Source: CBDEUK01 sp965250225 (GTDB lineage: Bacteria; Pseudomonadota; Gammaproteobacteria; Eutrophobiales; Eutrophobiaceae). Taken from it: a stretch of 64,000 bases of DNA. A program made the translations under genes and the position numbers. The notes beneath the pieces are model-generated. The model was given only the letters and a program-made list of their open reading frames with translations, ran no database searches and was not told the DNA's origin. Position 1 is the stretch's first letter. Each line of letters opens with the position of its first letter. The stretch is taken from positions 124,001 to 188,000 of the forward strand of contig CBDFNQ010000035.1 in assembly GCA_965250225.1 (NCBI GenBank). The letters run 5' to 3'. Below, one piece after another: positions 27,048-35,787 of the stretch.

Positions 27048-28117
27048 GTCGTCCCGCCAAAGTACGCATACATCTTCCCGCCCTCAGTCATAATCTTTCA
27101 AAGGTTCGAGAGTTAGCACCGAATAGCCAGGTAATGGCGATCATTAAAGCTGATGGTTACGGCCATGGTATTGTGCGCGTTGCCAGCGCTTTATCCAATG
27201 CTGAAGCCTTTGGTGTTGCCTGTCTGGAAGAAGCAACAACCTTACGTCAAGCGGGCATCACCAAACCCATTGTTTTGCTAGAAGGTGTGTACTGTGACAG
27301 TGAGCTTGAACAAGTTTGCAATCTGAATCTTGACCTTGTGGTTCATCACTCTGGTCAGATTGAAATGCTGGAACACCTTAAAACAGATATCAACATCTGG
27401 TTAAAAATTGATACCGGTATGCATCGTTTAGGTTTTTTACCGTCTGAGTTTGAGGACGCTTATAAACGTCTAACGCAAATTAAATCAATTACCCAGCCGA
27501 TTAAATTAATGACACATCTTGCAACGGCTAATGAACGAGATCCAGAATTAACCTTTCAGCAAATTCGTAGTTTGAAAGAATTTTCATCAGAATTAGCGCT
27601 TGAAAAAACCATTGCTAATTCAGCCGCGGTGCTCAACATAGAAGAAAGTCATTGTGACTGGGTTCGTCCAGGTTTGATGTTGTATGGTATTTCGCCGTTC
27701 AGTGATACCACAGGTGAAGATCATGGTTTGCAAGTCGCTATGACACTCGAATCGAAATTAATCGCAGTGAAACAATTAAAGATGGGTGATCCGGTTGGTT
27801 ACGGTGCATCGTGGTGTTGTCCTGAAGACATGCCGATAGGTATTGTTGCTGCCGGCTATGGCGATGGCTATCCAAGACATGCTCGATCGGGTACTTCTGT
27901 TTTGGTCAATGGTTTGCGTACTGGTTTAATTGGAAGGGCTTCGATGGATATGCTGGCAATTGATCTCTGGAATCAACCGAATGCCAAAGTCGGCGATCCA
28001 GTCATTCTTTGGGGCAGGGGTTTGCCGGTTGAAGAGATAGCGCGTGCAGCGAGAACCATTCCGTACCAATTGGTCTGTGCTGTTCATAAACGTTTACGCT
28101 TTGAAGAAGATGGCTAA
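27044..28117 (+). CDS. alr: Alanine racemase
   Basis: This PLP enzyme interconverts L- and D-alanine to supply D-alanine for peptidoglycan. The 357-residue protein has the PLP lysine at residue 35 in MAIIKADGYGHG, the LKIDTGMHRLGF segment, ANSAAVLN, RPGLMLYGISP and the catalytic tyrosine in VGYGASW. Size and motif order are normal for Alr/DadX. The gene overlaps dnaB by four bases and radA by eight, so the three are translated as a tight unit. Confidence 0.96.
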   Translation: MSRPAKVRIHLPALSHNLSKVRELAPNSQVMAIIKADGYGHGIVRVASALSNAEAFGVACLEEATTLRQAGITKPIVLLEGVYCDSELEQVCNLNLDLVVHHSGQIEMLEHLKTDINIWLKIDTGMHRLGFLPSEFEDAYKRLTQIKSITQPIKLMTHLATANERDPELTFQQIRSLKEFSSELALEKTIANSAAVLNIEESHCDWVRPGLMLYGISPFSDTTGEDHGLQVAMTLESKLIAVKQLKMGDPVGYGASWCCPEDMPIGIVAAGYGDGYPRHARSGTSVLVNGLRTGLIGRASMDMLAIDLWNQPNAKVGDPVILWGRGLPVEEIARAARTIPYQLVCAVHKRLRFEEDG

Positions 28118-29477
28118 AGTCAAAAGCCAGTATCACTGTAGCGAATGTGGCACTACCACACCAAAGTGGATAGGACAGTGCCCCGAATGCAAACAGTGGA
28201 ATACGCTCAATGAAAGCATCATTGAATCAGCTACGGCAAATCGTCGGCAACAAATGCATGACCATCTCGCGAATCCTGCTGAGGTCTGTTATCTGAGTGA
28301 TGTCGATACGGAACAGACTCCTCGTTTAAGTTGTGGTATTAAAGAACTGGATCGAGCACTAGGCGGCGGTTTGATTCAGGGCTCGGTGGTCTTGATAGGT
28401 GGTGATCCAGGTATTGGTAAATCAACTTTATTGATCCAGATGTTATCTAGCATGACGACCAATTCCGCAGTGTCCTGTCTCTACGTCACGGCTGAAGAAT
28501 CCAGCCAACAAGTGAGCCTGCGTGGAAGAAGACTGGAGTTGGCACTAGAAAAAATACGTATTTTTACCGAAAATCATTTAGAAAAAGTTGTCAAAATCAT
28601 TGCGAAAGAAACACCTAACATCGTAGTGATTGATTCTATTCAAACTGTTTACACTGACGTCCTTCAATCTGCGCCTGGTTCTGTTGCACAAGTGCGAGAA
28701 TGTACAGCGCAATTAGTACGACTGGCAAAACAAACCGATACCATAGTGTTCCTGGTAGGGCATGTGACAAAAGAAGGATCGTTAGCGGGCCCGAAAGTAC
28801 TGGAGCATATGGTGGATACCGTTTTGTATTTTGAAGGTGATTCCGGTAGTCGCTTTCGTTTGGTGCGCGCGGTAAAAAATCGTTATGGCGCGGTCAATGA
28901 ATTGGGGGTGTTTGCCATGACTGAACGTGGTTTGCGTGAAGTCAGCAATCCTTCGGCGATATTCCTTTCGAGTCATGATGAGCAAGTGTCCGGTAGTGTG
29001 GTCATGGTATCGCGTGAAGGGACGAGGCCCATCTTGTTGGAAGTTCAGGCTCTGGTTGATGAATCACACAGCAGTCAATCGCGACGTTTAACCGTTGGTC
29101 TTGATCAAAATCGTCTGGCTATGTTGTTAGCAGTATTACATCGGCATGTTGGCATCGTTACCTATGACCAGGATGTTTTTGTCAATGCAGTAGGTGGCGT
29201 GCGTATCAATGAAACTGCGGCAGATCTGGCCATCGTACTTGCGATCATTTCAAGTTTAAAAAATAAGCCCTTGGCAAATGACTTGATAGTGTTTGGTGAA
29301 ATAGGTTTGGCAGGAGAAATCCGGCCGGTTCAAAACGGTGAAGACAGATTAAAAGAAGCAGCAAAACATGGTTTTAAACAAGCAATTATTCCTAAAGCCA
29401 ATCAACCAAAAGAACCCATCGATGATCTAAACATCATGCCTGTTACGCAGTTATCACAGGCACTTGCCTTTCTTTAA
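28110..29477 (+). CDS. radA: DNA repair protein RadA
   Basis: RadA is a DnaB-like branch-migration ATPase that extends D-loops during recombination. The start is the ATG at 28110 (MAKVKSQYHCSECG), inside the last codons of alr; a longer frame from 28044 has no homology. Domains in order: a C4 zinc finger (CSECG...CPECKQW), a RecA-like ATPase with Walker A (GGDPGIGKSTLLIQML) and the RadA-specific KNRYG motif (VKNRYGAVNELGVFAM), and a C-terminal Lon-protease-like domain (GGVRINETAADLAIVLA; FGEIGLAGEIRPV). At 455 residues it is normal. Confidence 0.96.
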   Translation: MAKVKSQYHCSECGTTTPKWIGQCPECKQWNTLNESIIESATANRRQQMHDHLANPAEVCYLSDVDTEQTPRLSCGIKELDRALGGGLIQGSVVLIGGDPGIGKSTLLIQMLSSMTTNSAVSCLYVTAEESSQQVSLRGRRLELALEKIRIFTENHLEKVVKIIAKETPNIVVIDSIQTVYTDVLQSAPGSVAQVRECTAQLVRLAKQTDTIVFLVGHVTKEGSLAGPKVLEHMVDTVLYFEGDSGSRFRLVRAVKNRYGAVNELGVFAMTERGLREVSNPSAIFLSSHDEQVSGSVVMVSREGTRPILLEVQALVDESHSSQSRRLTVGLDQNRLAMLLAVLHRHVGIVTYDQDVFVNAVGGVRINETAADLAIVLAIISSLKNKPLANDLIVFGEIGLAGEIRPVQNGEDRLKEAAKHGFKQAIIPKANQPKEPIDDLNIMPVTQLSQALAFL

Positions 29478-30022
29478 TTTGTCTCTGTTTCCCAACCACT
29501 ACCAATGGCCTTAAAGGGCAATTTCAGTCTCAGTTCGGGCACCTGTTTTGCTATCCAGGCAGGGAATGTATTTGAGTTGGGTCCCGGAAATATTTTATAG
29601 GTATCTTTCCACGGATAACGATTGGCTGCGGTATCAATTTTAGCAATCAATTGATCAACACCCTGGCCACGTTTTTCCAGAATAAGAGAGGGTTTCTTGC
29701 CATACCAATAACGATCGGGCTCATCTTGTTCAATACGCAGTACATCCAGGCCACTATGCTGCCGCCAGCCAATGACTTCATAAACGGTATATTGTTTTGC
29801 ATTGGAAGGTTTTACTGATATCCATGTGTGTACAGCAAACAAGCCGCGCCAACCAAATGTCGGTGCAGTATATACATGTATCACCGCCTCATGAGTCGTT
29901 TCGGTTTTCGGTGCAATCCCGGCAGGTTTTCGGCTTGCCGTACGCCAGTCTCCAGATGGGTAACCATAAACTAACAGCAGTGGAGAAATTATGAATAAAA
30001 GTAATAAGAGTTTTTTATACAT
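29474..30022 (-). CDS. DUF3750 family secreted protein
   Basis: This 182-residue protein starts with a signal peptide or anchor (KKLLLLLFIISPLLLVYGYPSG). The rest matches the DUF3750 pattern: AVIHVYTAPTFGWRGLFAVHTW, TVYEVIGWR, a Trp-rich centre, then NRYPWKDTYKIFPGPNSNTFPAWIAKQVPEL and LPFKAIGSGW. The family is found in proteobacterial envelopes and its function is unknown. The gene converges on radA with a four-base overlap. Confidence 0.8.
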   Translation of the reverse strand: MYKKLLLLLFIISPLLLVYGYPSGDWRTASRKPAGIAPKTETTHEAVIHVYTAPTFGWRGLFAVHTWISVKPSNAKQYTVYEVIGWRQHSGLDVLRIEQDEPDRYWYGKKPSLILEKRGQGVDQLIAKIDTAANRYPWKDTYKIFPGPNSNTFPAWIAKQVPELRLKLPFKAIGSGWETETN

Positions 30023-30203
30023 TTTTTTAAAAATAGATAATCAAGGCGTTACCTAACCATTGACATAATATCAGTGCTTATGTTCCAGGAAAATACAAAC
30101 GATCTAGTTAATCGCAGGATAAAACGGTTTGGCAAATTTAATTCGCTAAGAGTTTAGCTGGTGTCAATTACAAACAGAAAAATAGTCTTAAGATGCCAAA
30201 TAT

Positions 30204-30572
30204 TTATGATGTAAGACATCCAAGCTCACGTTCCAGGATAGTTTCATCACCAACATTCAGCTCGACCAGTCGTTTTAAACTGGTCATGCTATCCAGATCA
30301 ATAAAATCACATTGAAAACCAATGTGATTATTTTCTTCGTGAGCGACATGGGCCGTCATACGGATTCTGACCGCTTCTTCCTCGAGTGGAATTTCTATAT
30401 CAAAAAATTCTCCTAAAAGATCATCATCCCAATCATCCGGTTTTTGGATTAACAGGCCGTTAAGAGAAATATCGATCAGGTCACCGATCCAGTTTCGGTT
30501 TTCCCAGAGCAAGTAAACGGGGGTATCTAAAATTACCCGGCTAAATTTTCGTTTATTTTCCTGTTGCATCAT
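30204..30572 (-). CDS. PilZ domain protein
   Basis: PilZ domains bind cyclic-di-GMP. The 122-residue protein shows both binding motifs in order: RKFSR (RxxxR, residues 8-12) and DISLNG (D/NxSxxG, about 34-39), within a six-strand barrel pattern that continues to GFQCDFIDLDS. No effector domain is attached, so it probably acts as a single-domain adaptor. A tandem ATGATG leaves two possible starts. It is upstream of nothing on its strand and lies just after the yfjD homologue. Confidence 0.88.
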   Translation of the reverse strand: MMQQENKRKFSRVILDTPVYLLWENRNWIGDLIDISLNGLLIQKPDDWDDDLLGEFFDIEIPLEEEAVRIRMTAHVAHEENNHIGFQCDFIDLDSMTSLKRLVELNVGDETILERELGCLTS

Positions 30573-30601
30573 AGCTCACCTGCTGTGGCCTTCAAATTTG
30601 C

Positions 30602-31891
30602 TCAGTCACTTACGCTGATTTTTCCAAGTACATCTTGCCGTTGTATTATCTTGGCGGTTCTTACTGCATTATCGGCGGACTGAACAATTTCTAAAGTATA
30701 ATTCTGAATTTTCAGGCTAGTACCGGTTTCAGGAATATCCTCCAGTTGTTCCAGAATAAGACCGTTCAGTGTTTTAGGCCCTTCTGAAGGTAGCTCCCAT
30801 TCTAATGTACGATTGATATCGCGAATGGTTTCGGTTCCATCGATCAAATAACTACCATCTGCCTGTGGTTTGATGGATTGATTGTCAGTCTGGATATTGT
30901 CTGAAAAATCACCCACAATTTCTTTCAGAATATCTTCCAGTGTCACCAGGCCTTGCAGCACACCATATTCGTCCACAACCAGGCCAATACGTCTGTTAAG
31001 TTCTTGAAAGTTAAGTAATTGTGTATGTAAAGGTGTGCCCTCAGGTACAAAATAGGGTTCCCTGGCAATGCTTACAATTTCTTCGTGAGTGAAATCCGTT
31101 TGATCCTTCAATAGGGCTATCATTTCCTTAACATGGATAATACCAATCACATTATCAATTTTGCCGCGATAAAGCGGTAAACGAGAGTGAGTGCTATGGC
31201 CGAATGTATCGACAATCTCGGAATAGGGTGCTTCTAAATCAACACCTTCTATCTCACTGGATGGGATCATGAGGTCATCAACCGTTGTGTGCTCCATATC
31301 CAGAATACTCAGCAACATCTGTTTATGACGGTTGGGGATCATGCTTCCGGCCTCGTGCACGACACTTCTTAGTTCTTCGAGATTCAGCGGCGTATCGTCT
31401 GGATCATCAGTATTCACACCAAAGTATCTTAATAGGCCATTAGTGACTGCATTGACCAACCAGACTGCCGGGTAGAGAATTCTTTGCAGGAACTTCAGGA
31501 CATAGGCTGAGGGGAAAGCGATACGTTCTGGATGAAATGCCGCATAGGTTTTGGGAGCCACTTCGGCGAAAATAAGAAACACAACCACCAGGATTACAGG
31601 AGCCAGGGCGATACCCAAATTACCCAGCAACCTCATGCCAATCAGCGTTGCTACCGATGCGGCGATGAAATTTACCAGGTTATTGCACAACAGGATCAAA
31701 CCTATCAGGCGATCGGGTTTAGCGAGTAATTGATGAGCTAATATTGCTGATCGGTGCTCGTTCTCAACCAGGTGTTTCAGACGATAACGATTCAACGCCA
31801 TCATGGCTGTCTCTGAGCTGGAGAAAAAAGCAGATAAAAGTAATAGAATAAATAGGCCACTGAACAGGGCCCATAATGGAATCTCGTCCAA
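30602..31891 (-). CDS. yfjD: CNNM/CorC-type membrane protein with CBS domains (YfjD-like)
   Basis: The 429-residue protein has a DUF21 transmembrane domain of about four helices (LFILLLLSAFFSSSETAMMALNRYRL at the N-terminus), a CBS pair (PSSEIEGVDLEAPYSE; SRLPLYRGKIDNVIGIIHVKEMI; GLVVDEYGVLQGLVTLEDILKEIVGD) and a C-terminal CorC_HlyC domain (QPLKPQADGSYLIDGTETIRDINR-like region). Such proteins are linked to Mg/Co efflux. It uses a TTG start. The divergent-free cluster with ypjD and ffh matches E. coli. Confidence 0.93.
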   Translation of the reverse strand: MDEIPLWALFSGLFILLLLSAFFSSSETAMMALNRYRLKHLVENEHRSAILAHQLLAKPDRLIGLILLCNNLVNFIAASVATLIGMRLLGNLGIALAPVILVVVFLIFAEVAPKTYAAFHPERIAFPSAYVLKFLQRILYPAVWLVNAVTNGLLRYFGVNTDDPDDTPLNLEELRSVVHEAGSMIPNRHKQMLLSILDMEHTTVDDLMIPSSEIEGVDLEAPYSEIVDTFGHSTHSRLPLYRGKIDNVIGIIHVKEMIALLKDQTDFTHEEIVSIAREPYFVPEGTPLHTQLLNFQELNRRIGLVVDEYGVLQGLVTLEDILKEIVGDFSDNIQTDNQSIKPQADGSYLIDGTETIRDINRTLEWELPSEGPKTLNGLILEQLEDIPETGTSLKIQNYTLEIVQSADNAVRTAKIIQRQDVLGKISVSD

Positions 31892-31987
31892 AGAGGTTTT
31901 GACCTCAGGTTAAAATGGACTTGTATTTTCTCCCCAGTGGTAGGGGGGGTGTCAAGTATTTATAAAAACACTATTTAAAACAAAAGC

Positions 31988-32791
31988 TTAGAATTTATCG
32001 AGCAGCATTTCATAAATAAATTTAGAACCAAAATAGCCCAGCATCAGCAAGATGAATCCACCGAGAGTCCAGTAGGTCAGGGTTTGTCCGCGCCAACCCT
32101 TTATCCAACGACCCAACAGTAAAATAGCAAACAGCAACCAGGCCAACAGTGAGAGGATGGTTTTGTGCGCAAGATCCTGGGCAAACATATCGTGTAAAAA
32201 CATCAAGCCAGTGGCCAGACTCAGGCTCAGGACGAAAAAACCAAGAGCCATTACCTGAATCAGTAATTCTTCCATCACCTGCAGAGGAGGCAGGGTATCC
32301 ATGATCCGGGTTGCCTGTTTATTTCGCAACTGCCTGTCCTGAAATGCCAGTAGACAGGCTTGCAAGGCGGCAATGGTTAACAAGCTATAGGCAATGAGTG
32401 ACAGCAATATGTGAAGATCCAGCCCAAAATCACCTTGCTCGACCAGATGAAAATCACTGGGAAACATCATAGCCAGTAATATTGCTAGCGCTGCCATAGG
32501 TAAGACAATGATCGCGATATTCAGAATCGGTTTTTTCAAAGACATGAGCAGGACAAACAGGGCGATCAAACAGCCGGTTAAAGACGCAGCATTGTAAAAA
32601 CCTAAATTGAGCTGACCCAGGAGATCCAGGCTTTTTATTAAAATTACAGCGTGGAGAATGACTGCAATAAAGCAAATCACAGAGGTGATGGTATTGTTCC
32701 GATCAGATGCCGACTTATTTCTGATGTTCATGATCAGGCGGATGGCGCCGACCAGGTATAAAATGATGGCTACGATACTGAGTGTGTTCAT
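31988..32791 (-). CDS. ypjD: Cytochrome c assembly/CcsA-like membrane protein (YpjD)
   Basis: This 267-residue protein has eight hydrophobic helices and the CytC_asm/HemX-like arrangement, with the conserved LDLHILLSLIAYSLLTIAALQACLLAFQDRQLRNKQ segment centred near residues 126-160 and a WLLFAILLLGRWIKGWRGQTLTYWTLGGF end. Despite the CcsA-like fold, the usual WWD haem-handling motif is not evident. E. coli YpjD is linked to magnesium/cobalt homeostasis together with YfjD. It is divergent from ffh across 120 bases that must hold both promoters. Confidence 0.87.
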   Translation of the reverse strand: MNTLSIVAIILYLVGAIRLIMNIRNKSASDRNNTITSVICFIAVILHAVILIKSLDLLGQLNLGFYNAASLTGCLIALFVLLMSLKKPILNIAIIVLPMAALAILLAMMFPSDFHLVEQGDFGLDLHILLSLIAYSLLTIAALQACLLAFQDRQLRNKQATRIMDTLPPLQVMEELLIQVMALGFFVLSLSLATGLMFLHDMFAQDLAHKTILSLLAWLLFAILLLGRWIKGWRGQTLTYWTLGGFILLMLGYFGSKFIYEMLLDKF

Positions 32792-32911
32792 AACGGTATT
32801 CTCATGGATATTCAGTATGATTGCACATTTTTCTTTTGCTGGAATTCAGGTCAGCAGATTTGAATTCTGTTAAAATCCCCGGTTCTAAAATTATCAACTA
32901 ATGAAGTAATC

Positions 32912-34273
32912 ATGTTCGATCAACTTACTGGCCGTTTAAGCGGCGTTATTAAAGAATTGCGCGGTCAGGCCCGACTGACTGAAGAAAACATGTCAGCTAC
33001 CCTGCGCGAAGTGCGTATGGCCTTGCTCGAGGCCGATGTGGCCTTACCCGTCGTTAAGGATTTCATTGCTGAGGTCAAACAGCGTTCCTTAGGACAGGAT
33101 GTTAGTGACAGTATGAATCCAGGTCAGATGATCATCAAGATCGTCAATGATGAACTGGTTAAATTAATGGGTGATGAAGCGGTTCCGTTGAATCTCAATG
33201 CTCAACCTCCGGTGGTTATTCTGATGGCGGGTTTACAGGGTGCGGGTAAGACCACAACCGTAGCAAAATTGTCACGACATTTAAAAGAACAGTTGAAGAA
33301 AAAGGTCATGGTCACTAGTTGTGACGTTTATCGACCAGCGGCGATTGAACAATTACAGACCCTGGCAACAGATGTTGGGGTTGAATTTTTCCCAAGTGAA
33401 ACAGGACAAAAACCCGAGCGTATCGCCAAGGCGGCAAAGGAAAAAGCCGCCAAACAATTTATGGATGTACTGATCGTTGATACTGCCGGCCGCTTGCATA
33501 TCGATGATGAGATGATGGCTGAAATACAGGAAGTGCATACCGTTCTAAAGCCAACCGAGACCTTGTTTATTATCGATAGTATGACCGGGCAGGATGCCGT
33601 GCATGCTGCTAAGGCTTTCAGTGAAGCACTGGACCTTACCGGTGTGATCCTGACCAAGACCGATGGTGATGCTCGTGGTGGTGCAGCCTTATCCGTTAGA
33701 CAAGTGACTGGCAAACCGATCAAGTTTTTAGGCACGGGTGAAAAAAGTACAGAGCTGACTCCATTCCATCCAGATCGAATCGCCTCTCGTATTCTTGGCA
33801 TGGGTGACATGCTGAGTTTGATTGAAGAAGTCGAACAAAAGACTGATAAGGACAAGGCTGAAAAACTGGCGAAGAAGATCAAGAAAGGTCAGGGTTTTAA
33901 TCTAGCAGATTTTAAGGAGCAGTTACAACAAATGCGTAACATGGGAGGCATGGGGAGTTTAGTGGATAAGATGCCTGGCATGAGCGGAATACCTGCCGGT
34001 GTTGCCAATCAGGTGGATGACAAACAAATGTTCAAGCTAGAAGCAATCATCGATTCTATGACAGTGAAGGAACGTAGACGTCCGGAAGTAATTAATGGCT
34101 CTCGCAAACGTCGCATTGCCAATGGTTCCGGCACACAGATCCAGGACGTGAATCGTCTGTTAAAACAATTCAAGCAAATGCAAAAGATGATGAAAAAGTT
34201 TTCTAAAAAAGGCGGCATGGCCAATATGATGCGCGGCCTCAGTGGAAAAATACCACCGGGTATGCGTTTTTAG
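32912..34273 (+). CDS. ffh: Signal recognition particle protein Ffh
   Basis: Ffh binds 4.5S RNA and signal sequences and targets inner-membrane proteins with FtsY. The 453-residue protein contains the N domain (MFDQLTGRLSGVIKELRGQARLTEENM), the G domain with G1 GLQGAGKTTTVAKLS, DTAGRLHIDDEMM and TKTDGDARGGAAL, and the methionine-rich M domain with RNA-binding RRRRxxGSG-like ERRRPEVINGSRKRRIANGSG. The C-terminus GKIPPGMRF is conserved. A damaged second copy of its last hundred bases lies at 34892-34982, beyond a toxin-antitoxin module. Confidence 0.97.
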   Translation: MFDQLTGRLSGVIKELRGQARLTEENMSATLREVRMALLEADVALPVVKDFIAEVKQRSLGQDVSDSMNPGQMIIKIVNDELVKLMGDEAVPLNLNAQPPVVILMAGLQGAGKTTTVAKLSRHLKEQLKKKVMVTSCDVYRPAAIEQLQTLATDVGVEFFPSETGQKPERIAKAAKEKAAKQFMDVLIVDTAGRLHIDDEMMAEIQEVHTVLKPTETLFIIDSMTGQDAVHAAKAFSEALDLTGVILTKTDGDARGGAALSVRQVTGKPIKFLGTGEKSTELTPFHPDRIASRILGMGDMLSLIEEVEQKTDKDKAEKLAKKIKKGQGFNLADFKEQLQQMRNMGGMGSLVDKMPGMSGIPAGVANQVDDKQMFKLEAIIDSMTVKERRRPEVINGSRKRRIANGSGTQIQDVNRLLKQFKQMQKMMKKFSKKGGMANMMRGLSGKIPPGMRF

Positions 34274-34295
34274 AATTCATCCTCCGTCGTAAAAA

Positions 34296-34562
34296 TTATT
34301 TCGTATAGTGATAGCGGCACGAAATGATAGTGAGTTGCTTATTATCTACGATGTAAACAAGGCGGTTGGTCTCATCAATTCGCCGAGACCAAAAACCCGA
34401 TAAGCTTTCCTTTAATGGTTCCGGTTTTCCAATTCCCTCAAAGGGAGTTCGCTGTGTATCTGTGATCAGTTTATTAATACGCTTCAATGTTTTTTTATCT
34501 TGATTTTGCCAATAGACGTAATCAAGCCATGCTTCTCTTGTCCACGCTAATACCTTAATCAT
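34296..34562 (-). CDS. yoeB: Toxin YoeB, RelE-family ribosome-dependent mRNA endonuclease
   Basis: YoeB cleaves mRNA in the ribosomal A site. The 88-residue protein aligns over its full length with E. coli YoeB: YWQNQDKKTLKRINKLI, RTPFEGIGKPEPLK, GFWSRRIDETNRLVY and SCRYHY. The catalytic residues correspond to Glu48, Arg67 and His85 here (Glu46, Arg65 and His83 in E. coli), so the toxin looks active. Its start overlaps the antitoxin end by eight bases. Confidence 0.95.
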   Translation of the reverse strand: MIKVLAWTREAWLDYVYWQNQDKKTLKRINKLITDTQRTPFEGIGKPEPLKESLSGFWSRRIDETNRLVYIVDNKQLTIISCRYHYTK

Positions 34563-34809
34563 CGGTTAGATCATGATGTTTTGTTTTTCCTGAATGGTAT
34601 TGTTCTATTGATTTGGCTAAATGCGCTGCATTATTGGGATTTCCAAGTAAATGAACCGTTTCCATTAATCCGTTGAAATGTTCAAGTGACATGACCACAG
34701 CATCATCAGCATCCCGGCGCGATATGATAGTGTAACTTACATCATCAACCACTTGATCTAGGATGCTTTTTAGCCTGTTACGAGCCTCTGAAAAATTGAC
34801 CACTCTCAT
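34555..34809 (-). CDS. yefM: Antitoxin YefM (Phd/YefM family)
   Basis: YefM binds and inhibits YoeB and represses the operon. The 84-residue protein has the Phd fold with MRVVNFSEARNRLKSILDQVVDD and the YTIISRRDADDAVVMSLEHFNGLMETVHLL segment, then a disordered toxin-binding tail (NAAHLAKSIEQYHSGKTKHHD). The gene comes first in the operon with an ATG start and overlaps yoeB by eight bases, the typical arrangement. Two TGTACA boxes lie upstream. Confidence 0.94.
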   Translation of the reverse strand: MRVVNFSEARNRLKSILDQVVDDVSYTIISRRDADDAVVMSLEHFNGLMETVHLLGNPNNAAHLAKSIEQYHSGKTKHHDLTDD

Positions 34810-34826
34810 GAGATAACACCTCTAAT

Positions 34827-34844
34827 TGTACAGTAATATGTACA
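34827..34844 (-). promoter_or_regulatory. YefM-YoeB operator: paired TGTACA palindromes
   Basis: TGTACA occurs at 34827-34832 and 34839-34844, spaced 12 bases centre to centre, 17 bases upstream of the yefM start. The E. coli yefM-yoeB operator is built on adjacent palindromes with the same TGTACA core. Autorepression by YefM-YoeB is therefore likely. Confidence 0.8.
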
Positions 34845-34891
34845 AGTATAACTTGTTCAATATATTGGTCAAGTATTTGTAGCCAGTGTTT

Positions 34892-34982
34892 TCCAGGACG
34901 TGAATCGCCTAAAAAGACGGTATGGACAACATGATGCGTGGCCTCAGTGGTAAACTGCTACTGGGTATGGGTTTTTAGAATT
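34892..34982 (+). pseudogene. Decayed second copy of the ffh 3' end
   Basis: TCCAGGACGTGAATCGCCT matches ffh 34140-34158 with one change. The copy then skips about 45 bases and resumes with GGTATGGACAACATGATGCG, GGCCTCAGTGG and GGGTATGGGTTTTTAGAATT, which match the last codons and stop of ffh with scattered substitutions. The toxin-antitoxin module lies between the two copies, in reverse orientation. No start codon or remaining ffh body is present. Confidence 0.85.
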
Positions 34983-35009
34983 TGTCGTTAGGTATTAAAA
35001 GGAGCTAGC

Positions 35010-35738
35010 ATGGGGTTAATAGCAACAATAATTGTGAAACTAGTCGATCCAATTGGGTTTGTTGTCGTATTCGTAGTTTCCATTTTTTCACGGAGTAAAT
35101 GGATAATTCCAGTCGCCGCTATTTCTGGTGCTGTAGTGATTGAAACTATTTTGACATCGAACCAATATACAAGAACTTGGGGACAAGGTTTATTTCAAGG
35201 ATTTATTGCGAGTGGCATACATGCATTAATTTGCTATTGGCTAATTGGAAAATTTAAGACTCCACAGTCGATCAAAGAAAATAACTATACAGAAACTTTG
35301 ATAACGAAAAACGATACTGAAGCTAATGATAATATAGGAGATACTAACCCTATTGATTCTGTTGCTAAACACCTTCAAGTAATGGGATATGATTTCACGC
35401 CATATGGAGCGAGTGTAGCGTTACTAGAAATACAAAGCGGCTATAACGAGGTAGAAACTGCTTCTCATGTCGCGCTTACAACATTGGCTCTCGATATTAA
35501 GGGAGCAGGTACAGATATTGTAAAATTAGCATCGTTTATTCCGCATGCGCATGTCTTACTTGAAGTTTTAAAGAAGTATAAAGATCAGAATATGATGAAT
35601 CCTACTCAATGGAAAAATGATGCCAACGCAGTTCTGAGAATTAGTAGTGTGGATGAGCATCAGGAAGAATGGCTGGGAAAAATCCTTAGTGATCCTATTG
35701 CGGGAAAAGAAAGGCTTGCCACTAGGAGAATTGACTAG
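35010..35738 (+). CDS. Hypothetical protein with N-terminal membrane region
   Basis: I do not recognise this 242-residue protein. It has two to three hydrophobic segments at the N-terminus (about 14-28 VDPIGFVVVFVVSIF, 33-48 IPVAAISGAVVIETIL, and 60-78 GFIASGIHALICYWLIG), a polar linker of about 30 residues and a soluble domain (SVAKHLQVMGYDFTPYGASVALLEIQSGYNEVETASHVALTTLALDI). A strong AAGGAGCT precedes the ATG. It lies after the decayed ffh tail and is convergent with dsbB, so it is probably part of the inserted material. Confidence 0.7.
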   Translation: MGLIATIIVKLVDPIGFVVVFVVSIFSRSKWIIPVAAISGAVVIETILTSNQYTRTWGQGLFQGFIASGIHALICYWLIGKFKTPQSIKENNYTETLITKNDTEANDNIGDTNPIDSVAKHLQVMGYDFTPYGASVALLEIQSGYNEVETASHVALTTLALDIKGAGTDIVKLASFIPHAHVLLEVLKKYKDQNMMNPTQWKNDANAVLRISSVDEHQEEWLGKILSDPIAGKERLATRRID

Positions 35739-35787
35739 GATCAAAGAAATATCAAAAGTGACAGTGTCGATTGATCATTGCTTGTGG

